Source: Pseudolactococcus insecticola
GTDB lineage: Bacteria; Bacillota; Bacilli; Lactobacillales; Streptococcaceae
Assembly (NCBI RefSeq): GCF_011170065.1
Contig: NZ_BLLH01000007.1
Location: 1-64,000 of the forward strand
DNA: 64,000 bases
Direction of reading: 5' to 3'
The position numbers and the translations under genes are program-made. Below, one piece after another: positions 15,056 to 25,936 of this stretch. The notes under the pieces are model-generated. The model saw only the letters and a list, made by a program, of their open reading frames with translations, was not told the origin of the DNA and made no database searches. Positions within the stretch are counted from its first letter, which is position 1; the number at the start of each line of letters is the position of its first letter.

Positions 15056-18000
15056 TTAGCTGTTTATCTTGCTAAATTTCATTGTTTTGGGTAGATTTTT
15101 GAGTTTCACACCTTTTTCTGCTAATAATCTGACTGGAAAATCTGCCGGATTAACTGAAATAGGCTGACCATTTTCAGTGAGTAAGTTCAGCTTTTCTGCA
15201 TTTGAAACAGGTGCCAATAAAATCACACGATCTTGATTGGTCAGCTTCTCAAAGCTCTGGCTATCCCGATTTCCTGACTGATTTGGTGCCAAATCTGCAA
15301 GGTTAATTTGCTTTGTGAAACCATTTTTTGTTATGACTGCGAGTTTGTCATCCGTTTTGAAATCTTTGACAATCGTTGTAAATACTGGCGTTTCATTGAC
15401 GTTAATCGCCTTTGAAAGCGCACTTATCACCTCACCTTCTTCATCTATCTTGAGATTTTTCAACATCTTAACCTTGCGGTAAATCACATTACCCATATCC
15501 GTAAAAATCAAGAGATAGTCAGATTTTCTTGCCATTTCCGCAAAGCGTAATTCCTTGTCCTTGCGTAGCTTTTCAAGATCATCGCCTGTCATCTTACGCA
15601 TAGGCGTCCGCTTAACATCACAAGCTTGACTCATACTAACGAGCACATCCTTGCGGCGCATCAAAAGCAGTGCGCCAGGGCCTCCCGCTGCAATCAGACC
15701 TGCTAGTAGACCTGGGATGAGCTTCTGCATGAGACCCGTGTCACCTTCAGTGTTTGGGAGGGTGATTGTCTCTTCTGAATCAGCAGTTTTAGACGGCGCT
15801 GGGGTCGTCGGTACATCTTCAGCTGGTGCGTCTGCTATTGCTACTGGCTCATTACCATTTGCAGGTGCATCGACAGGCGCATTTTGCCCCTGTGGCATGA
15901 CGATCTGCACCGGTGTTGGCGCAGAAAATGGCTGCTGAGCTGCGAAAACGGGTGCAGTTTCAGGCGGCGTTTGCGGATTATTACCCGGAGCATCTACGGT
16001 GCTGCTAGCCTCTGTTGAATCTGAATCTTCGGAGGAGTCACTGGCTTCGGATGATTCGGAATCTTCTGTGGAATCACTGGCTTCGGATGAATCTGAATCC
16101 TCTGTAGAATCGCTATCTTCGGATGATTCGGAGTCTTCTGAAGAGTCACTATCTTCAGATGAATCGGAATCCTCTGAGGAATCGCTATCTTCTGTGGAAT
16201 CGCTATCTTCGGATGAGTCCGAATCTTCTGTAGAATCTAGCGCAGTTGCTGATTCGCTATCCGCTGTTGAATCTGAATCCTCATCTGAATCACTGTCTTC
16301 ACTAGAATCGCTATCTTCGTTTGAATCTGAGTCTTCTGTGGAATCACTATCTTCGGATGAGTCGGAATCTTCTGTGGAATCACTATCTTCGGATGAATCG
16401 GAATCTTCTGTGGAATCGCTGTCTTCAGATGAATCTGAATCTTCCGTGGAATCACTGTCTTCAGATGAATCTGAGTCTTCTGATGAGTCGCTGTCTTCGG
16501 ATGAATCGGAATCTTCTGTGGAGTCGCTGTCTTCAGATGAGTCGGAATCTTCTGTGGAATCACTATCTTCGGATGAATCAGAATCTTCTGTGGAATCGCT
16601 GTCTTCAGATGAATCTGAATCTTCTGTGGAATCACTGTCTTCAGATGAATCGGAATCTTCTGTGGAGTCGCTGTCTTCGGATGAATCGGAATCTTCTAAG
16701 GAGTCGCTATCTTCAGCAGAGTCGGAATCTTCTGTAGAATCGCTGTCTTCAGATGAATCTGAATCTTCGCTTGAATCGCTATCTTCGGATGAATCGGAAT
16801 CTTCTGTGGAATCGCTGTCTTCAGATGAATCGGAATCTTCTGTGGAATCGCTGTCTTCAGATGAATCGGAATCTTCTGTGGAATCGCTGTCTTCGGATGA
16901 ATCTGAGTCTTCACCAGAGTCGCTATCTTCAGCAGAGTCCGAATCTTCAATTGAGTCGCTATCTTCAGCAGAGTCCGAATCCTCACTTGAGTCGCTATCT
17001 TCGGCAGAATCTGAATCCTCTATTGAATCGCTATCTTCAGCAGAGTCCGAATCTTCAATTGAGTCGCTATCTTCAGCAGAGTCCGAATCTTCAATTGAGT
17101 CGCTATCTTCAGCAGAGTCCGAATCTTCACTTGAATCGCTATCTTCAGCAGAGTCCGAATCTTCACTTGAGTCGCTATCTTCAGCAGAGTCCGAATCTTC
17201 AATTGAGTCACTATCTTCGGCAGAGTCTGAATCTTCTGTGGAATCGCTGTCTTCGGATGAATCTGAGTCTTCTGAAGAATCGCTATCTTCAGCAAAGTCG
17301 GAATCTTCACTTGAATCGCTATCTTCGTTTGAATCTGAATCTTCAATTGAGTCGCTATCTTCGCTTGAATCTAAATCTTCACTTGAGTCGCTATCTTCAG
17401 CAGAGTCTGAATCTTCACTTGAATCGCTATCTTCTGTGGAATCGCTGTCTTCGGATGAATCGGAATCTTCTGTGGAATCGCTGTCTTCGGATGAATCGGA
17501 ATCTTCTGTGGAATCACTATCTTCTGATGAATCAGAATCTTCTGTGGAATCGCTGTCTTCAGATGAATCGGAATCTTCTGTGGAATCACTGTCTTCAGAT
17601 GAATCGGAATCTTCTGTGGAGTCGCTGTCTTCGGATGAATCGGAATCTTCTAAGGAGTCGCTATCTTCAGCAGAGTCGGAATCTTCTGTAGAATCGCTGT
17701 CTTCAGATGAATCTGAATCTTCTAATGAGTCACTATCTTCTGATGAATCGGAATCTTCTAATGAGTCACTGCCTTCAGATGAATCGGAATCTTCTGTGGA
17801 ATCACTATTTTCGGATGAATCGGAATCTTCTGTGGAATCGCTACCTTCGGATGAGTCTGAATCTTCTATGGAATCACTGTCTTCATTTGAATCTGAGTCT
17901 TCACTTGAATCGCTGGCTTCCGTCGAATCCGAATCTTCTGAGGAATCGCTAGCTTCTGTCGATTCGCTGGCTTCCATCGAATCTGAATCTTCACTTGAAT

Positions 18001-21000
18001 CGCTGTCTTCATCTGAGTCTGAATCCTCAGTGGAATCGCTATCCTCGCTTGAGTCTGAGTCTTCTGTCGAATCACTGGCTTCTGATGAGTCCGAGTCTTC
18101 TGATGAGTCGCTATCTTCTGACGAATCTGAATCTTCACTTGAATCGCTACCTTCAGATGAGTCTGAATCTTCACTTGAATCACTGTCTTCTGTTGAATCA
18201 CTAGCTTCACTTGAGTCGGAATCTTCTGTTGAATCACTGTCTTCTGATGAATCTGAATCCTCAGTGGAATCGCTATCTTTGCTTAAGTCTGAATCCTCAG
18301 TGGAATCGCTAGCTTCGCTTGAGTCTGAATCCTCAGTGGAATCGCTATCTTCTGACGAGTCTGAGTCTTCTGTTGAATCACTGTCTTCGTCGGAGCCTGA
18401 GTCTTCTGAGAAGTCGCTGGCTTCCGTCGAATCCGAATCTTCTGAGGAGTCGCTGGCTTCGGCTGAATCTGAATCTTCTGAGGAATCACTGGCTTCCGTC
18501 GAATCCGAATCTTCTGAGGAATCGCTAGCTTCGCTTGAGTCTGAATCTTCACTAGAATCGCTACCTTCGGATGAGTCTGAATCTTCTGAGGAATCACTGC
18601 CTTCATTTGAATCTGAGTCTTCACTTGAATCACTGTCTTCAGATGAGTCTGAATCTTCTGTTGAATCGGAATCTTCATCGGAGTCTGAATCTTCGCTTGA
18701 ATCACTGTCTTCTGATGAATCTGAATCCTCTGTTGAATCGCTATCTTCTGATGAGTCTGAATCTTCGCTTGAATCGCTGTCTTCTGATGAGTCTGAATCT
18801 TCGCTTGAATCGCTGTCTTCTGATGAGTCCGAGTCTTCTGATGAATCGCTGTCTTCTGATGAATCTGAATCTTCACTTGAATCGCTACCTTCAGATGAGT
18901 CTGAATCTTCACTTGAATCACTGGCTTCTGATGAATCTGAAGCCTCTGTTGAATCACTATCTTCGGTTGAATCTGAATCTTCTGTTGAATCACTATCTTC
19001 GGTTGAACCTGAGTCTTCTGTCGAATCACTGGCTTCTGATGAGTCCGAGTCTTCTGATGAGTCCGAGTCTTCTGATGAGTCGCTATCTTCTGATGAGTCG
19101 CTATCTTCTGACGAATCTGAATCTTTACTTGAATCGCTACCTTCAGATGAGTCTGAATCTTCACTTGAATCACTGTCTTCGGATGAATCGGAATCTTCTG
19201 TGGAATCACTATCTTCAGATGAATCGGAATCTTCTGTGGAATCCCTGTCCTCAGATGAATCGGAATCTTCTGTGGAATCGCTGTCTTCAGATGAATCGGA
19301 ATCTTCTGTGGAGTCGCTGTCTTCGGATGAATCGGAATCCTCTAAGGAATCACTATCTTCGGATGAATCGCTATCTTCTGTGGAGTCACTATCTTCGGAT
19401 GAATCTGAATCTTCGTTTGAATCGCTATCTTCGGATGAATCGGAATCTTCTGTGGAATCGCTGTCTTCGCTTGAGTCGGAATCTTCTGTGGAATCACTAT
19501 CTTCGGATGAATCGGAATCTTCTGTGGAATCGCTGTCTTCAGATGAATCGGAATCTTCCGTGGAATCACTGTCTTCAGATGAATCTGAGTCTTCTGATGA
19601 GTCGCTGTCTTCGGATGAATCGGAATCTTCTGTGGAGTCGCTGGCTTCAGATGAGTCGGAATCTTCTGTGGAATCACTATCTTCAGATGAATCGGAATCT
19701 TCTGTGGAATCGCTGTCTTCAGATGAATCGGAATCTTCACTAGAATCGCTGTCTTCGCTTGAATCTGAGTCTTCTGTGGAATCACTATCTTCGGATGAAT
19801 CGGAATCTTCTGTGGAGTCGCTGGCTTCGGATGAATCGGAATCTTCTAAGGAGTCGCTATCTTCAGCAGAGTCGGAATCTTCTGTAGAATCGCTGGCTTC
19901 AGATGAATCTGAATCTTCGCTTGAATCGCTATCTTCGGATGAATCGGAATCTTCTGTGGAATCGCTGGCTTCAGATGAATCTGAATCTTCTGTGGAATCG
20001 CTGGCTTCAGATGAATCTGAATCTTCTGTGGAATCGCTGGCTTCAGATGAATCGGAATCTTCTGTGGAATCGCTGGCTTCAGATGAATCTGAATCTTCGC
20101 TTGAATCGCTATCTTCGGATGAGTCTGAATCCTCTGAGGAATCGCTATCTTCGGATGAGTCTGAATCTTCAGATGAATCGCTATCTTCTGTGGAATCACT
20201 ATCTTCAGATGAATCGGAATCTTCTGTGGAATCGCTGGCTTCGGATGAATCGGAATCTTCTGTGGAATCGCTGGCTTCGGATGAATCGGAATCTTCGCTT
20301 GAATCGCTATCTTCGGATGAATCGGAATCCTCTGTGGAATCACTATCTTCAGATGAATCGGAATCTTCTGTGGAATCGCTGTCTTCAGATGAATCGGAAT
20401 CTTCACTTGAATCGCTATCTTCGCTTGAATCTGAGTCTTCACTTGAATCGCTATCTTCAGATGAGTCGGAATCTTCTGTGGAATCGCTATCTTCGGATGA
20501 ATCGGAATCTTCACTTGAATCGCTATCTTCGGATGAATCGGAATCTTCTGTGGAATCGCTATCTTCAGCAGAGTCTGAATCCTCTGAGGAATCGCTATCT
20601 TCTGTGGAATCGCTGGCTTCGGATGAATCTGAGTCTTCGGATGAATCGGAATCTTCTAATGACTCACTGCCTTCAGATGAATCGGAATCTTCTGTGGAGT
20701 CACTGTCTTCAGATGAATCGGAATCTTCACTAGAATCGCTGTCTTCGCTTGAATCGGAATATTCTGCGGAATCACTGGCTTCGGATGAATCTGAATCTTC
20801 TGTGGAATCACTGGCTTCGGATGAATCTGAGTCTTCTGAGGAATCACTATTTTCGTTTGAATCTGAATCTTCTGTAGAATCGCTGGCTTCAGATGAATCT
20901 GAGTCTTCTGTGGAATCACTATCTTCGTTTGAATCTGAGTCTTCTGAGGAATCACTATCTTCGTTTGAATCTGAGTCTTCTGTGGAATCACTATCTTCGT

Positions 21001-24000
21001 TTGAATCTGAGTCTTCTGAGGAATCACTGTCTTCGGATGAATCTGAATCTTTATTTGAATCGCTGTCTTCAGATGAATCTGAATCTTCGCTTGAATCGCT
21101 ATCTTCAGATGAATCGGAATCCTCTGAGGAATCGCTGTCTTCAGATGAATCGGAATCTTCTGATGAATCGCTGTCTTCAGATGAATCGCTGTCTTCAGAT
21201 GAATCGGAATCTTCTGTGGAATCACTGGCTTCTGATGAATCGGAATCCTCTGAGGAATCGCTGTCTTCGGATGAATCGGAATCTTCTGTGGAATCGCTAT
21301 CTTCGGATGAATCTGAATCTTCTGTGGAATCGCTATCTTCGGATGAATCTGAATCTTCATCGGAGTCTGAATCCTCAGTTGAATCGCTATCTTCTGTTGA
21401 ATCACTGGCTTCAGATGAATTGCTATCTTCGGATGAGTCCGAGTCTTCTGACGAATCGCTATCTTCGGATGAGTCACTGTCTTCTAACGAGTCACTAGCT
21501 TCTGACGAATCACTGTCTTCTGACGAATCACTATCTTCGGATGAGTCCGAGTCTTCTGATGAATTGCTATCTTCGGATGAGTCACTGGCTTCCGACGAAT
21601 CACTATCTTCTAACGAATCACTATCTTCGGATGAATCACTATCTTCTGATGAATCGCTATCTTCTGATGAATCGCTATCTTCGGATGAATCCGAGTCTTC
21701 AGAGGAATCGCTACCTTCAGATGAGTCTGAATCTTCTGATGAATCACTATCTTCCGAAGAATCACTGTCAAAACTAGAATCACTAGCCTCATCTGACACA
21801 CTATCTGCTAAAGAATCCGAATCAAACAACGAATCAGACTCCACCTCAGAATCAAACGCCGACTCCGAATCAAAAACATCATCCGACGCCTGCTCCGAGT
21901 CATACACCGAGTCCGAATCAAACTCAGAATCCGACAACTCCTCATCTTGCTCGTATTTGATGGTAAATGTCTGACTGTCACTATCATTTTTGTTTTTACC
22001 ATTTGACGTGCGATCAAATGTTGCAACAGCAGCGATTGCCTCAGCAAGCGTTGCATATTCGACACCGTCAGGACCAACTACCGTATATGACCACGTATGA
22101 TCAGGCAGACCCTCGCGAATCTGCTCATCTGTAATCACTTGACTGGCGTCCATCTGACCATTCGTCTGACCTGTCAAGCTGTAGCCAGGCGTGTTTTTTG
22201 CTGCCTCAGCTGAGTCAGGCAAGCCTTGCGGATTGCCTTCACCGCCTGCGATAATCACGGCATCCTGAAAATCAGGATCCAGCATCAGCTCAAGCGACTG
22301 TTTGACCGTATCTGCCTCATCTGGCGCATTGGCCGTGTTATCAAAGGTAAAGATCTGCTCGTCTAAGTTTTCATCTTGCAAATGGTAACCAGACGCAATC
22401 AAACCTTCAGCCTCAGCACGCGCCAAAAGCTCCGCATAAGTCAGCGTCTCACCACTATCACCTTCGACGTCCACACTGACGCTTTCCTGCCCATCAGAGT
22501 AAGTCAAAGTCAGCGTCACAATCTGCTTAGGCGTCGTCACATAAAACACCGTCACAGGATTACCAGACTCAGCCACAGTCATGCGCTCTGGCTGCTCATA
22601 GCGTTCCCCACGCGCAAGCACATAGCCTGCTGGCACATTATCACGCGTATAGTAAGGATTTGTCCAGTCAATGTCGTTGCCGACATTTGCCGTGACGAGA
22701 TGATCAAAGCTCTCAGCACCCGCAGAAACGCCTGACATATCAAGTGCTTCACCTGTTTTCACGTCCACGTACTGATACTTAACCTCGCTAGGCTTGCCCT
22801 GAACGTAGATATTGTAGCTAAAGCCAACACCCTCACGTGGCACAAGCGCTATCTCAGCCTGCCCAGATGCATCACCATTGTCAATGTCACTGGTAATCGA
22901 GCCCTTACTTTGTTTATCCGCAAGCGCCCCCGCAGCCACCTGCTCATCAAGCGCCCACAGATAGCCAGCAGGCATCTGATCACGCACATATTTCGAGCGT
23001 TTGAGATAAATCTCCTCACCAATCGAATAGCTAGACAAGTCCTCAGTCACAGACTTGAGCACACGCCCGTCACGTGTCACATAATTCAGCACGATATTAC
23101 CATTGTCAAGCGCATTTGTCTTGAACTCACGATGCGTCGGCATGGTCACGACCTGCGCCGTTTTTCCGTCCCCTTTTGGATCTATCGTGACTTTTTGTGC
23201 CCCATTTTCATTGGTTAGGGTCATCCGTGCAAATGCCAGTGTTTGAGATGTTGGATCACTAGGATTGAAAAATGCTGGTGCATCTCCATTTGCATGAGCA
23301 GTCCCAGGCTGCCAAACAGAGACAGACGAGTTTTCAAGGACAAACTCACTTGATGCACTTTCTGCATTGATGATTGATGTCGTATCATTACTGATTGAGC
23401 CATCATAGTTAAATTTTGATAAATGCAACGACTTAGGCGTAATGAACTTGATTGACGACTGCCCACCTATATAGAAAATCGGTGATTGGTTATACTGCTG
23501 AATCTCAAGCGTCGTCCCCGCATTAAAGACAAATCGACTGTCGTAGCCTGTACTCATCGAGTACCCTGCCTTCATGCCAAGCGCTGTCATCTTGAAATTT
23601 TTCCCAAAGGTGTAGGTCCTGCGTCCGACACCCTCGATCAGCGCATTAAAGCCGTCTTGGTGCCAGATGACATTATCACCGACCGTCATCACACGGAAGT
23701 TATCACGAAACAGGTCATGCGCACTGTCATGATAGGTGTTGACTGCAGAAATCTGACTGCCATCACCGATATTGACCTCGCCATCAGTCGCTACCGAATT
23801 ATGCACAAAAGCCTCTGTTTCACCGTTTTTTGGACTCTTCGCCGTAATTTCGGCACCATTTACGATGTCAATATTTGAAGCCTTGGCAAACTCTTTTTTC
23901 TGCAGACTTGAAATCCGTCCTGATAGCACAAGCTTGCTATTGCGCCCCATGACATTTACTACACGCACCATTTGACGCGCGTCATCATCCTCAGCAACAC

Positions 24001-24817
24001 CTGCATTTGCCGTGACATTATCCAGATTTACCTGCCAAGCATTACTATCACTCGCACTTGCTGCCGCAATCAAACTCGTATCCGCCGCCTGCGTCGCAAG
24101 AAAATGCACACCAGAAATCGACAGCGTAGCAGCAGCATTTCCTAAGCGCATCTGAACGCCTTGCATATCAACCGTGTGACCGCCACCTGCAATAGTCAAA
24201 TCGCTCGTACGTGGTGCCAAATCATCAATCGCAGTCACACCCGTCGCAAAATTCTTCGTGATTTTGATATAACGAATACTCTGATCTTGATAAGCAAGCT
24301 TAAAACCAGCATAGTCCGAAACTTCAGCAAAACTGTTCGCCGCACGCGCCGCCGATTCCCCACTACCGTCATGCACCCCTAAAATCGCGTCAGGCAGGCT
24401 CACATGAACAGACGTCGACGATGGTCTGGCATTACCCGCTTCATTGCCAACGCCATAAATGGCATCATTTTCAGCCAGCTGCGCCTCAAATGCCCCACGG
24501 CGCAACGGATCATCTAGGATACTCGCCACTTGCAGTGCATTTGTTTCAGTGACAATGGGGGTGTAGCGCAAAATAGGACTGCTCGCATTTGCAAGATCAG
24601 TCTGCTGCTTCTCTTTATTTTCAAGCACCGTCTCAACCTGCTGTGTCTCATCAGCTTTAGCAGCTGTCGCACTGACAAGCACACCTCCCGATACCAATAC
24701 AGCAAGGACAGAACTCGCAAAAAGCCACTGCCGCCCAGACTTCCAGAGCCTGAAATGTGTCTGTTTCAGCTCATGATTACCCATTTTTTGATTATCTTTT
24801 TTGACTTTTATTTTCAT
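15056..24817 (-). CDS. giant Ser-Asp-repeat surface protein with ParC-like cytoplasmic tail
   Basis: A 3,253-residue adhesin-like protein. Residues 1-55 are a long signal peptide of KxYKxGKxW type (RLWKSGRQW at 23-31) with a likely cut after AKA. About 155-560 looks like a parallel beta-helix (pectate-lyase-like adhesive domain) rich in short strands. About 565-880 has MucBP-like modules ([28 protein letters not shown]). Residues about 957-2941 are Ser-Asp-Glu hexapeptide repeats (DSDSSE variants). A Pro-rich linker leads to LPNTEGDTG at 3020, a membrane helix at about 3032-3052 and RRKD. The final ~195 residues align with ParC's C-terminal beta-pinwheel: GNVIYR, then [19 protein letters not shown], then [18 protein letters not shown]. 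The insertion in the sortase motif and the tail suggest it stays membrane-anchored. The accessory Sec genes are not in the window. Confidence 0.93.
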   Translation of the reverse strand: MKIKVKKDNQKMGNHELKQTHFRLWKSGRQWLFASSVLAVLVSGGVLVSATAAKADETQQVETVLENKEKQQTDLANASSPILRYTPIVTETNALQVASILDDPLRRGAFEAQLAENDAIYGVGNEAGNARPSSTSVHVSLPDAILGVHDGSGESAARAANSFAEVSDYAGFKLAYQDQSIRYIKITKNFATGVTAIDDLAPRTSDLTIAGGGHTVDMQGVQMRLGNAAATLSISGVHFLATQAADTSLIAAASASDSNAWQVNLDNVTANAGVAEDDDARQMVRVVNVMGRNSKLVLSGRISSLQKKEFAKASNIDIVNGAEITAKSPKNGETEAFVHNSVATDGEVNIGDGSQISAVNTYHDSAHDLFRDNFRVMTVGDNVIWHQDGFNALIEGVGRRTYTFGKNFKMTALGMKAGYSMSTGYDSRFVFNAGTTLEIQQYNQSPIFYIGGQSSIKFITPKSLHLSKFNYDGSISNDTTSIINAESASSEFVLENSSVSVWQPGTAHANGDAPAFFNPSDPTSQTLAFARMTLTNENGAQKVTIDPKGDGKTAQVVTMPTHREFKTNALDNGNIVLNYVTRDGRVLKSVTEDLSSYSIGEEIYLKRSKYVRDQMPAGYLWALDEQVAAGALADKQSKGSITSDIDNGDASGQAEIALVPREGVGFSYNIYVQGKPSEVKYQYVDVKTGEALDMSGVSAGAESFDHLVTANVGNDIDWTNPYYTRDNVPAGYVLARGERYEQPERMTVAESGNPVTVFYVTTPKQIVTLTLTYSDGQESVSVDVEGDSGETLTYAELLARAEAEGLIASGYHLQDENLDEQIFTFDNTANAPDEADTVKQSLELMLDPDFQDAVIIAGGEGNPQGLPDSAEAAKNTPGYSLTGQTNGQMDASQVITDEQIREGLPDHTWSYTVVGPDGVEYATLAEAIAAVATFDRTSNGKNKNDSDSQTFTIKYEQDEELSDSEFDSDSVYDSEQASDDVFDSESAFDSEVESDSLFDSDSLADSVSDEASDSSFDSDSSEDSDSSEDSDSSEGSDSSEDSDSSEDSDSSEDSDSSEDSDSSEDSDSLEDSDSSEASDSSEDSNSSEDSDSSEDSDSSEDSDSSEASDSLEDSDSSEDSDSSEDSDSSEDSNSSEASDSTEDSDSTEDSDSDEDSDSSEDSDSTEDSDSSEDSDSTEDSDSSEDSDSSEDSDSSEASDSTEDSDSSEDSDSSEDSDSSEDSDSSEDSDSSEDSDSSEDSDSSEDSDSSEDSDSNKDSDSSEDSDSSEDSDSNEDSDSTEDSDSNEDSDSSEDSDSNEDSDSTEDSDSSEASDSTEDSDSNENSDSSEDSDSSEASDSTEDSDSSEASDSAEYSDSSEDSDSSEDSDSSEDSDSTEDSDSSEGSESLEDSDSSEDSDSSEASDSTEDSDSSEDSDSAEDSDSTEDSDSSEDSDSSEDSDSSEDSDSTEDSDSSEDSDSSEDSDSSEDSDSSEDSDSSEDSDSTEDSDSSEDSDSTEDSDSSEDSDSSEDSDSSEASDSTEDSDSSEASDSTEDSDSSEDSDSTEDSDSSEDSDSSEDSDSSEDSDSSEDSDSSEDSDSSEASDSTEDSDSSEASDSTEDSDSSEASDSTEDSDSSEASDSTEDSDSSEDSDSSEDSDSSEASDSTEDSDSAEDSDSLEDSDSSEASDSTEDSDSSEDSDSTEDSDSSEDSDSSEDSDSSEDSDSTEDSDSSEDSDSTEDSDSSEASDSTEDSDSSEDSDSSEDSDSSEDSDSTEDSDSSEDSDSTEDSDSSEDSDSTEDSDSSEDSDSTEDSDSSEDSDSNEDSDSSEDSDSTEDSDSSEDSDSLEDSDSSEDSDSTEDSDSSEDSDSTEDSDSSEDRDSTEDSDSSEDSDSTEDSDSSEDSDSSEDSDSSEGSDSSKDSDSSEDSDSSEDSDSSEDSDSSEDSDSSEASDSTEDSGSTEDSDSTEDSDSTEDSDSTEASDSSEASDSSEDSDSSEGSDSSEDSDSSEDSDSSEDSDSSEDSDSSEDSDSSEDSDSSEDSDSSEDSDSTEDSDSSEDSDSSEDSDSDEDSDSTEDSDSSEDSDSSEDSDSNEGSDSSEDSDSSEGSDSSEDSDSSEASDSSEDSDSTEASDSSEDSDSAEASDSSEDSDSTEASDFSEDSGSDEDSDSTEDSDSSEDSDSTEDSDSSEASDSTEDSDLSKDSDSTEDSDSSEDSDSTEDSDSSEASDSTEDSDSSEDSDSSEGSDSSEDSDSSEDSDSSEDSDSSEASDSTEDSDSSEDSDSTEDSDSDEDSDSSEDSDSMEASESTEASDSSEDSDSTEASDSSEDSDSNEDSDSIEDSDSSEGSDSTEDSDSSENSDSTEDSDSSEGSDSLEDSDSSEDSDSLEDSDSSEDSDSTEDSDSAEDSDSLEDSDSSEDSDSTEDSDSSEDSDSTEDSDSSEDSDSTEDSDSSEDSDSTEDSDSSEDSDSTEDSDSSEDSDSTEDSDSSEDSDSAEDSDSSEDLDSSEDSDSIEDSDSNEDSDSSEDSDFAEDSDSSEDSDSSEDSDSTEDSDSAEDSDSIEDSDSAEDSDSSEDSDSAEDSDSSEDSDSAEDSDSIEDSDSAEDSDSIEDSDSAEDSDSIEDSDSAEDSDSSEDSDSAEDSDSIEDSDSAEDSDSGEDSDSSEDSDSTEDSDSSEDSDSTEDSDSSEDSDSTEDSDSSEDSDSSEDSDSSEDSDSTEDSDSAEDSDSLEDSDSSEDSDSTEDSDSSEDSDSTEDSDSSEDSDSTEDSDSSEDSDSTEDSDSSEDSDSTEDSDSSEDSDSSEDSDSSEDSDSTEDSDSSEDSDSTEDSDSSEDSDSTEDSDSSEDSDSTEDSDSNEDSDSSEDSDSDEDSDSTADSESATALDSTEDSDSSEDSDSTEDSDSSEDSDSSEDSDSSEDSESSEDSDSTEDSDSSEASDSTEDSESSEASDSSEDSDSTEASSTVDAPGNNPQTPPETAPVFAAQQPFSAPTPVQIVMPQGQNAPVDAPANGNEPVAIADAPAEDVPTTPAPSKTADSEETITLPNTEGDTGLMQKLIPGLLAGLIAAGGPGALLLMRRKDVLVSMSQACDVKRTPMRKMTGDDLEKLRKDKELRFAEMARKSDYLLIFTDMGNVIYRKVKMLKNLKIDEEGEVISALSKAINVNETPVFTTIVKDFKTDDKLAVITKNGFTKQINLADLAPNQSGNRDSQSFEKLTNQDRVILLAPVSNAEKLNLLTENGQPISVNPADFPVRLLAEKGVKLKNLPKTMKFSKINS
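15059..15649 (-). other. ParC/GyrA C-terminal-like beta-pinwheel segment of the surface protein
   Basis: Codons for about residues 3057-3253. Blade-like units start at [35 protein letters not shown] and [22 protein letters not shown]. From memory, pneumococcal ParC has GNVIYRPIHEL, FAVTRLGQIKRV and IVAVAPIKLDDVVLVSQNG in the same order and spacing. Three of the usual five or six blades are represented, and no GyrA box (QRRGGKG) is seen. Confidence 0.75.
15990..21950 (-). repeat. ~6-kb array of 18-bp repeats encoding Ser-Asp-Glu hexapeptides
   Basis: About 330 imperfect copies of an 18-bp unit encode DSDS-(S/T/A/L/N/I)-E. Position five varies most, and the sixth block residue alternates D, A or G. 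Larger blocks are duplicated in phase: a marked variant (Ser-Lys, ctaag on the plus strand) recurs at 16696, 17650 and 19846, spaced 954 and 2,196 bp, exact multiples of 18. The opposite strand is open for 1,991 codons purely because of this composition. Confidence 0.9.
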
Positions 24818-24857
24818 TTTACCCGTTTTAACCTCATATTATTCTTATCTATTTACC

Positions 24858-24863
24858 ATTATA
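24858..24863 (-). promoter_or_regulatory. -10 of the giant surface-protein gene
   Basis: TATAAT on the minus strand, 41 bases before the ATG at 24817. The -35 region is A/T-rich with no clear hexamer. The Shine-Dalgarno is weak (GGGT six bases upstream). Confidence 0.5.
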
Positions 24864-24948
24864 TAACATAAAAAGACTAGAAAAAAATGATATACTAGGC
24901 AAAACTAGCAGATAAAATAACTACATAGATATCATAAAATAACGACAT

Positions 24949-24968
24949 AAAAAAACTACCGTAGTAGC
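24949..24968 (-). terminator. weak terminator after the secreted protease
   Basis: The minus strand reads CTAC-TACG-GTAG followed by seven T residues, just past the protease stop. The stem is only four pairs, so some read-through into the surface-protein gene is plausible. Confidence 0.5.
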
Positions 24969-24974
24969 TTCTGA

Positions 24975-25760
24975 TCAAAATAGATGTTTCAAAAATGCGA
25001 CCAGTCGATCCCAAAAGTTCAGCTTTTCCTTTGGCAACCAAGACTGTACTTCTTTGAGATTTTCCCCGGCCAACCTAGCACCGACATTTGAGTGATTATT
25101 GCCTCCCGAGTGAATGGCGAGCAGCTGATTTTTCATATTTGTAATCCCAGCTCCCGAGGCAGAGGCGGTTGAGTCCATGTCGTATCGGATATTATCGGGA
25201 CTGACGCTTATGATTCTCCCGATTGACGTTCCAAGCTTGCCATTTAAATCATGCGAAAAACCTGACAACCGCGCCTTTTCACCGACTGACACCGTCTTTG
25301 CGAACTCGAGTTTCCCGACCTTATCATTGAAGTGTTTATCGAGCTTGATGCCACCAATATCGTGCGCACTGCTGTGGTCCCCCGACGCATAGGCTGTAAG
25401 CACACGAAAACTTGACTTGCCTTCAGCATGCGCCTTACCTGGCATTTTGCTACCACCCGCGCCCGTCGTGATTTCTGCAGCCACCGCAAAGCCGCCGCTT
25501 GCAGACTTATAAACGACATGACCCGCCGTCAAAACAAAGTCGTCTGCCACCATGACCCCCGTCGAACTCCGCCTTGAACCGTCAGAAAACCGCACAGTGA
25601 TCGCCACCGTTGCCGCATAAGGCTGTTTGCTATAATCCGTGATGATACGGCGATTGTCACTACCGATGATAAAAGCGTAAGTAGACACAGCACCGAGCAC
25701 TTGAGATAAGACCAAAAATACTAACAAGAAAAACTGATAAAACTTGACTTTCTTTGCCAT
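24975..25760 (-). CDS. secreted trypsin-like (V8/glutamyl-endopeptidase type) serine protease
   Basis: A 261-residue extracellular S1-fold protease. The signal peptide or anchor is hydrophobic at about residues 7-28, ending AVSTYAF. The catalytic triad is read as His in VLTAGHVV, Asp in SSAHDIGGIKL and Ser in TASASGAGI. The usual GDSGG/GQSGSP context is replaced by SASGAG. The C-terminus is an amphipathic tail (NFWDRLVAFLKHLF). I chose the ATG at 25760, with AAAAGGAGG five bases upstream, over a longer frame. It is on the same strand as, and immediately upstream of, the giant surface protein, so it may process surface proteins; that is inference. Activity could be reduced given the altered serine motif. 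Confidence 0.8.
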   Translation of the reverse strand: MAKKVKFYQFFLLVFLVLSQVLGAVSTYAFIIGSDNRRIITDYSKQPYAATVAITVRFSDGSRRSSTGVMVADDFVLTAGHVVYKSASGGFAVAAEITTGAGGSKMPGKAHAEGKSSFRVLTAYASGDHSSAHDIGGIKLDKHFNDKVGKLEFAKTVSVGEKARLSGFSHDLNGKLGTSIGRIISVSPDNIRYDMDSTASASGAGITNMKNQLLAIHSGGNNHSNVGARLAGENLKEVQSWLPKEKLNFWDRLVAFLKHLF

Positions 25761-25802
25761 ACACCCTCCTTTTGAAAAGGTTAATCTTAATCTCATTATA
25801 AC

Positions 25803-25830
25803 AAAAAAATCAAGCCCATTGCTTGATTTT
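25803..25830 (-). terminator. thrS terminator
   Basis: ATCAAGC/GCTTGAT with a five-base loop and a seven-T tail on the minus strand, about 105 bases past the thrS stop. The -10 TATAAT (25795-25800) of the protease gene follows at once. Confidence 0.8.
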
Positions 25831-25936
25831 AACTGTTTCAAAAAGACCCGCGTTTTTTAGTAGGCAAAACCAGATATGATTGTCTGATACCGCTGATCAA
25901 AGTCAACTTTATCACGCCAGCTGGTGTTTTTGCGAT

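Noticed and set aside
15059-15649. Adhesin tail as a separate downstream gene (a parC fragment)
   Set aside because: There is no stop codon, SD or start between the membrane helix and the tail; the frame is continuous from 24817 to 15056. Misassembly cannot be excluded without reads.
15990-21950. Possible CRISPR array
   Set aside because: The repeats are contiguous 18-bp coding units without unique spacers, and they stay in frame in a signal-peptide protein.
15999-21974. Plus-strand ORF of 1,991 codons ([12 protein letters not shown] repeats) opposite the adhesin array
   Set aside because: It is the reverse complement of the 18-bp Ser-Asp-Glu repeats. The codons used contain no stop on either strand, so long open frames arise by composition. 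No ribosome-binding site or sensible start was seen.
25761-25841. Longer N-terminus for the serine protease
   Set aside because: The 27 extra codons overlap the thrS terminator and protease promoter, while a strong AAAAGGAGG precedes the ATG at 25760.
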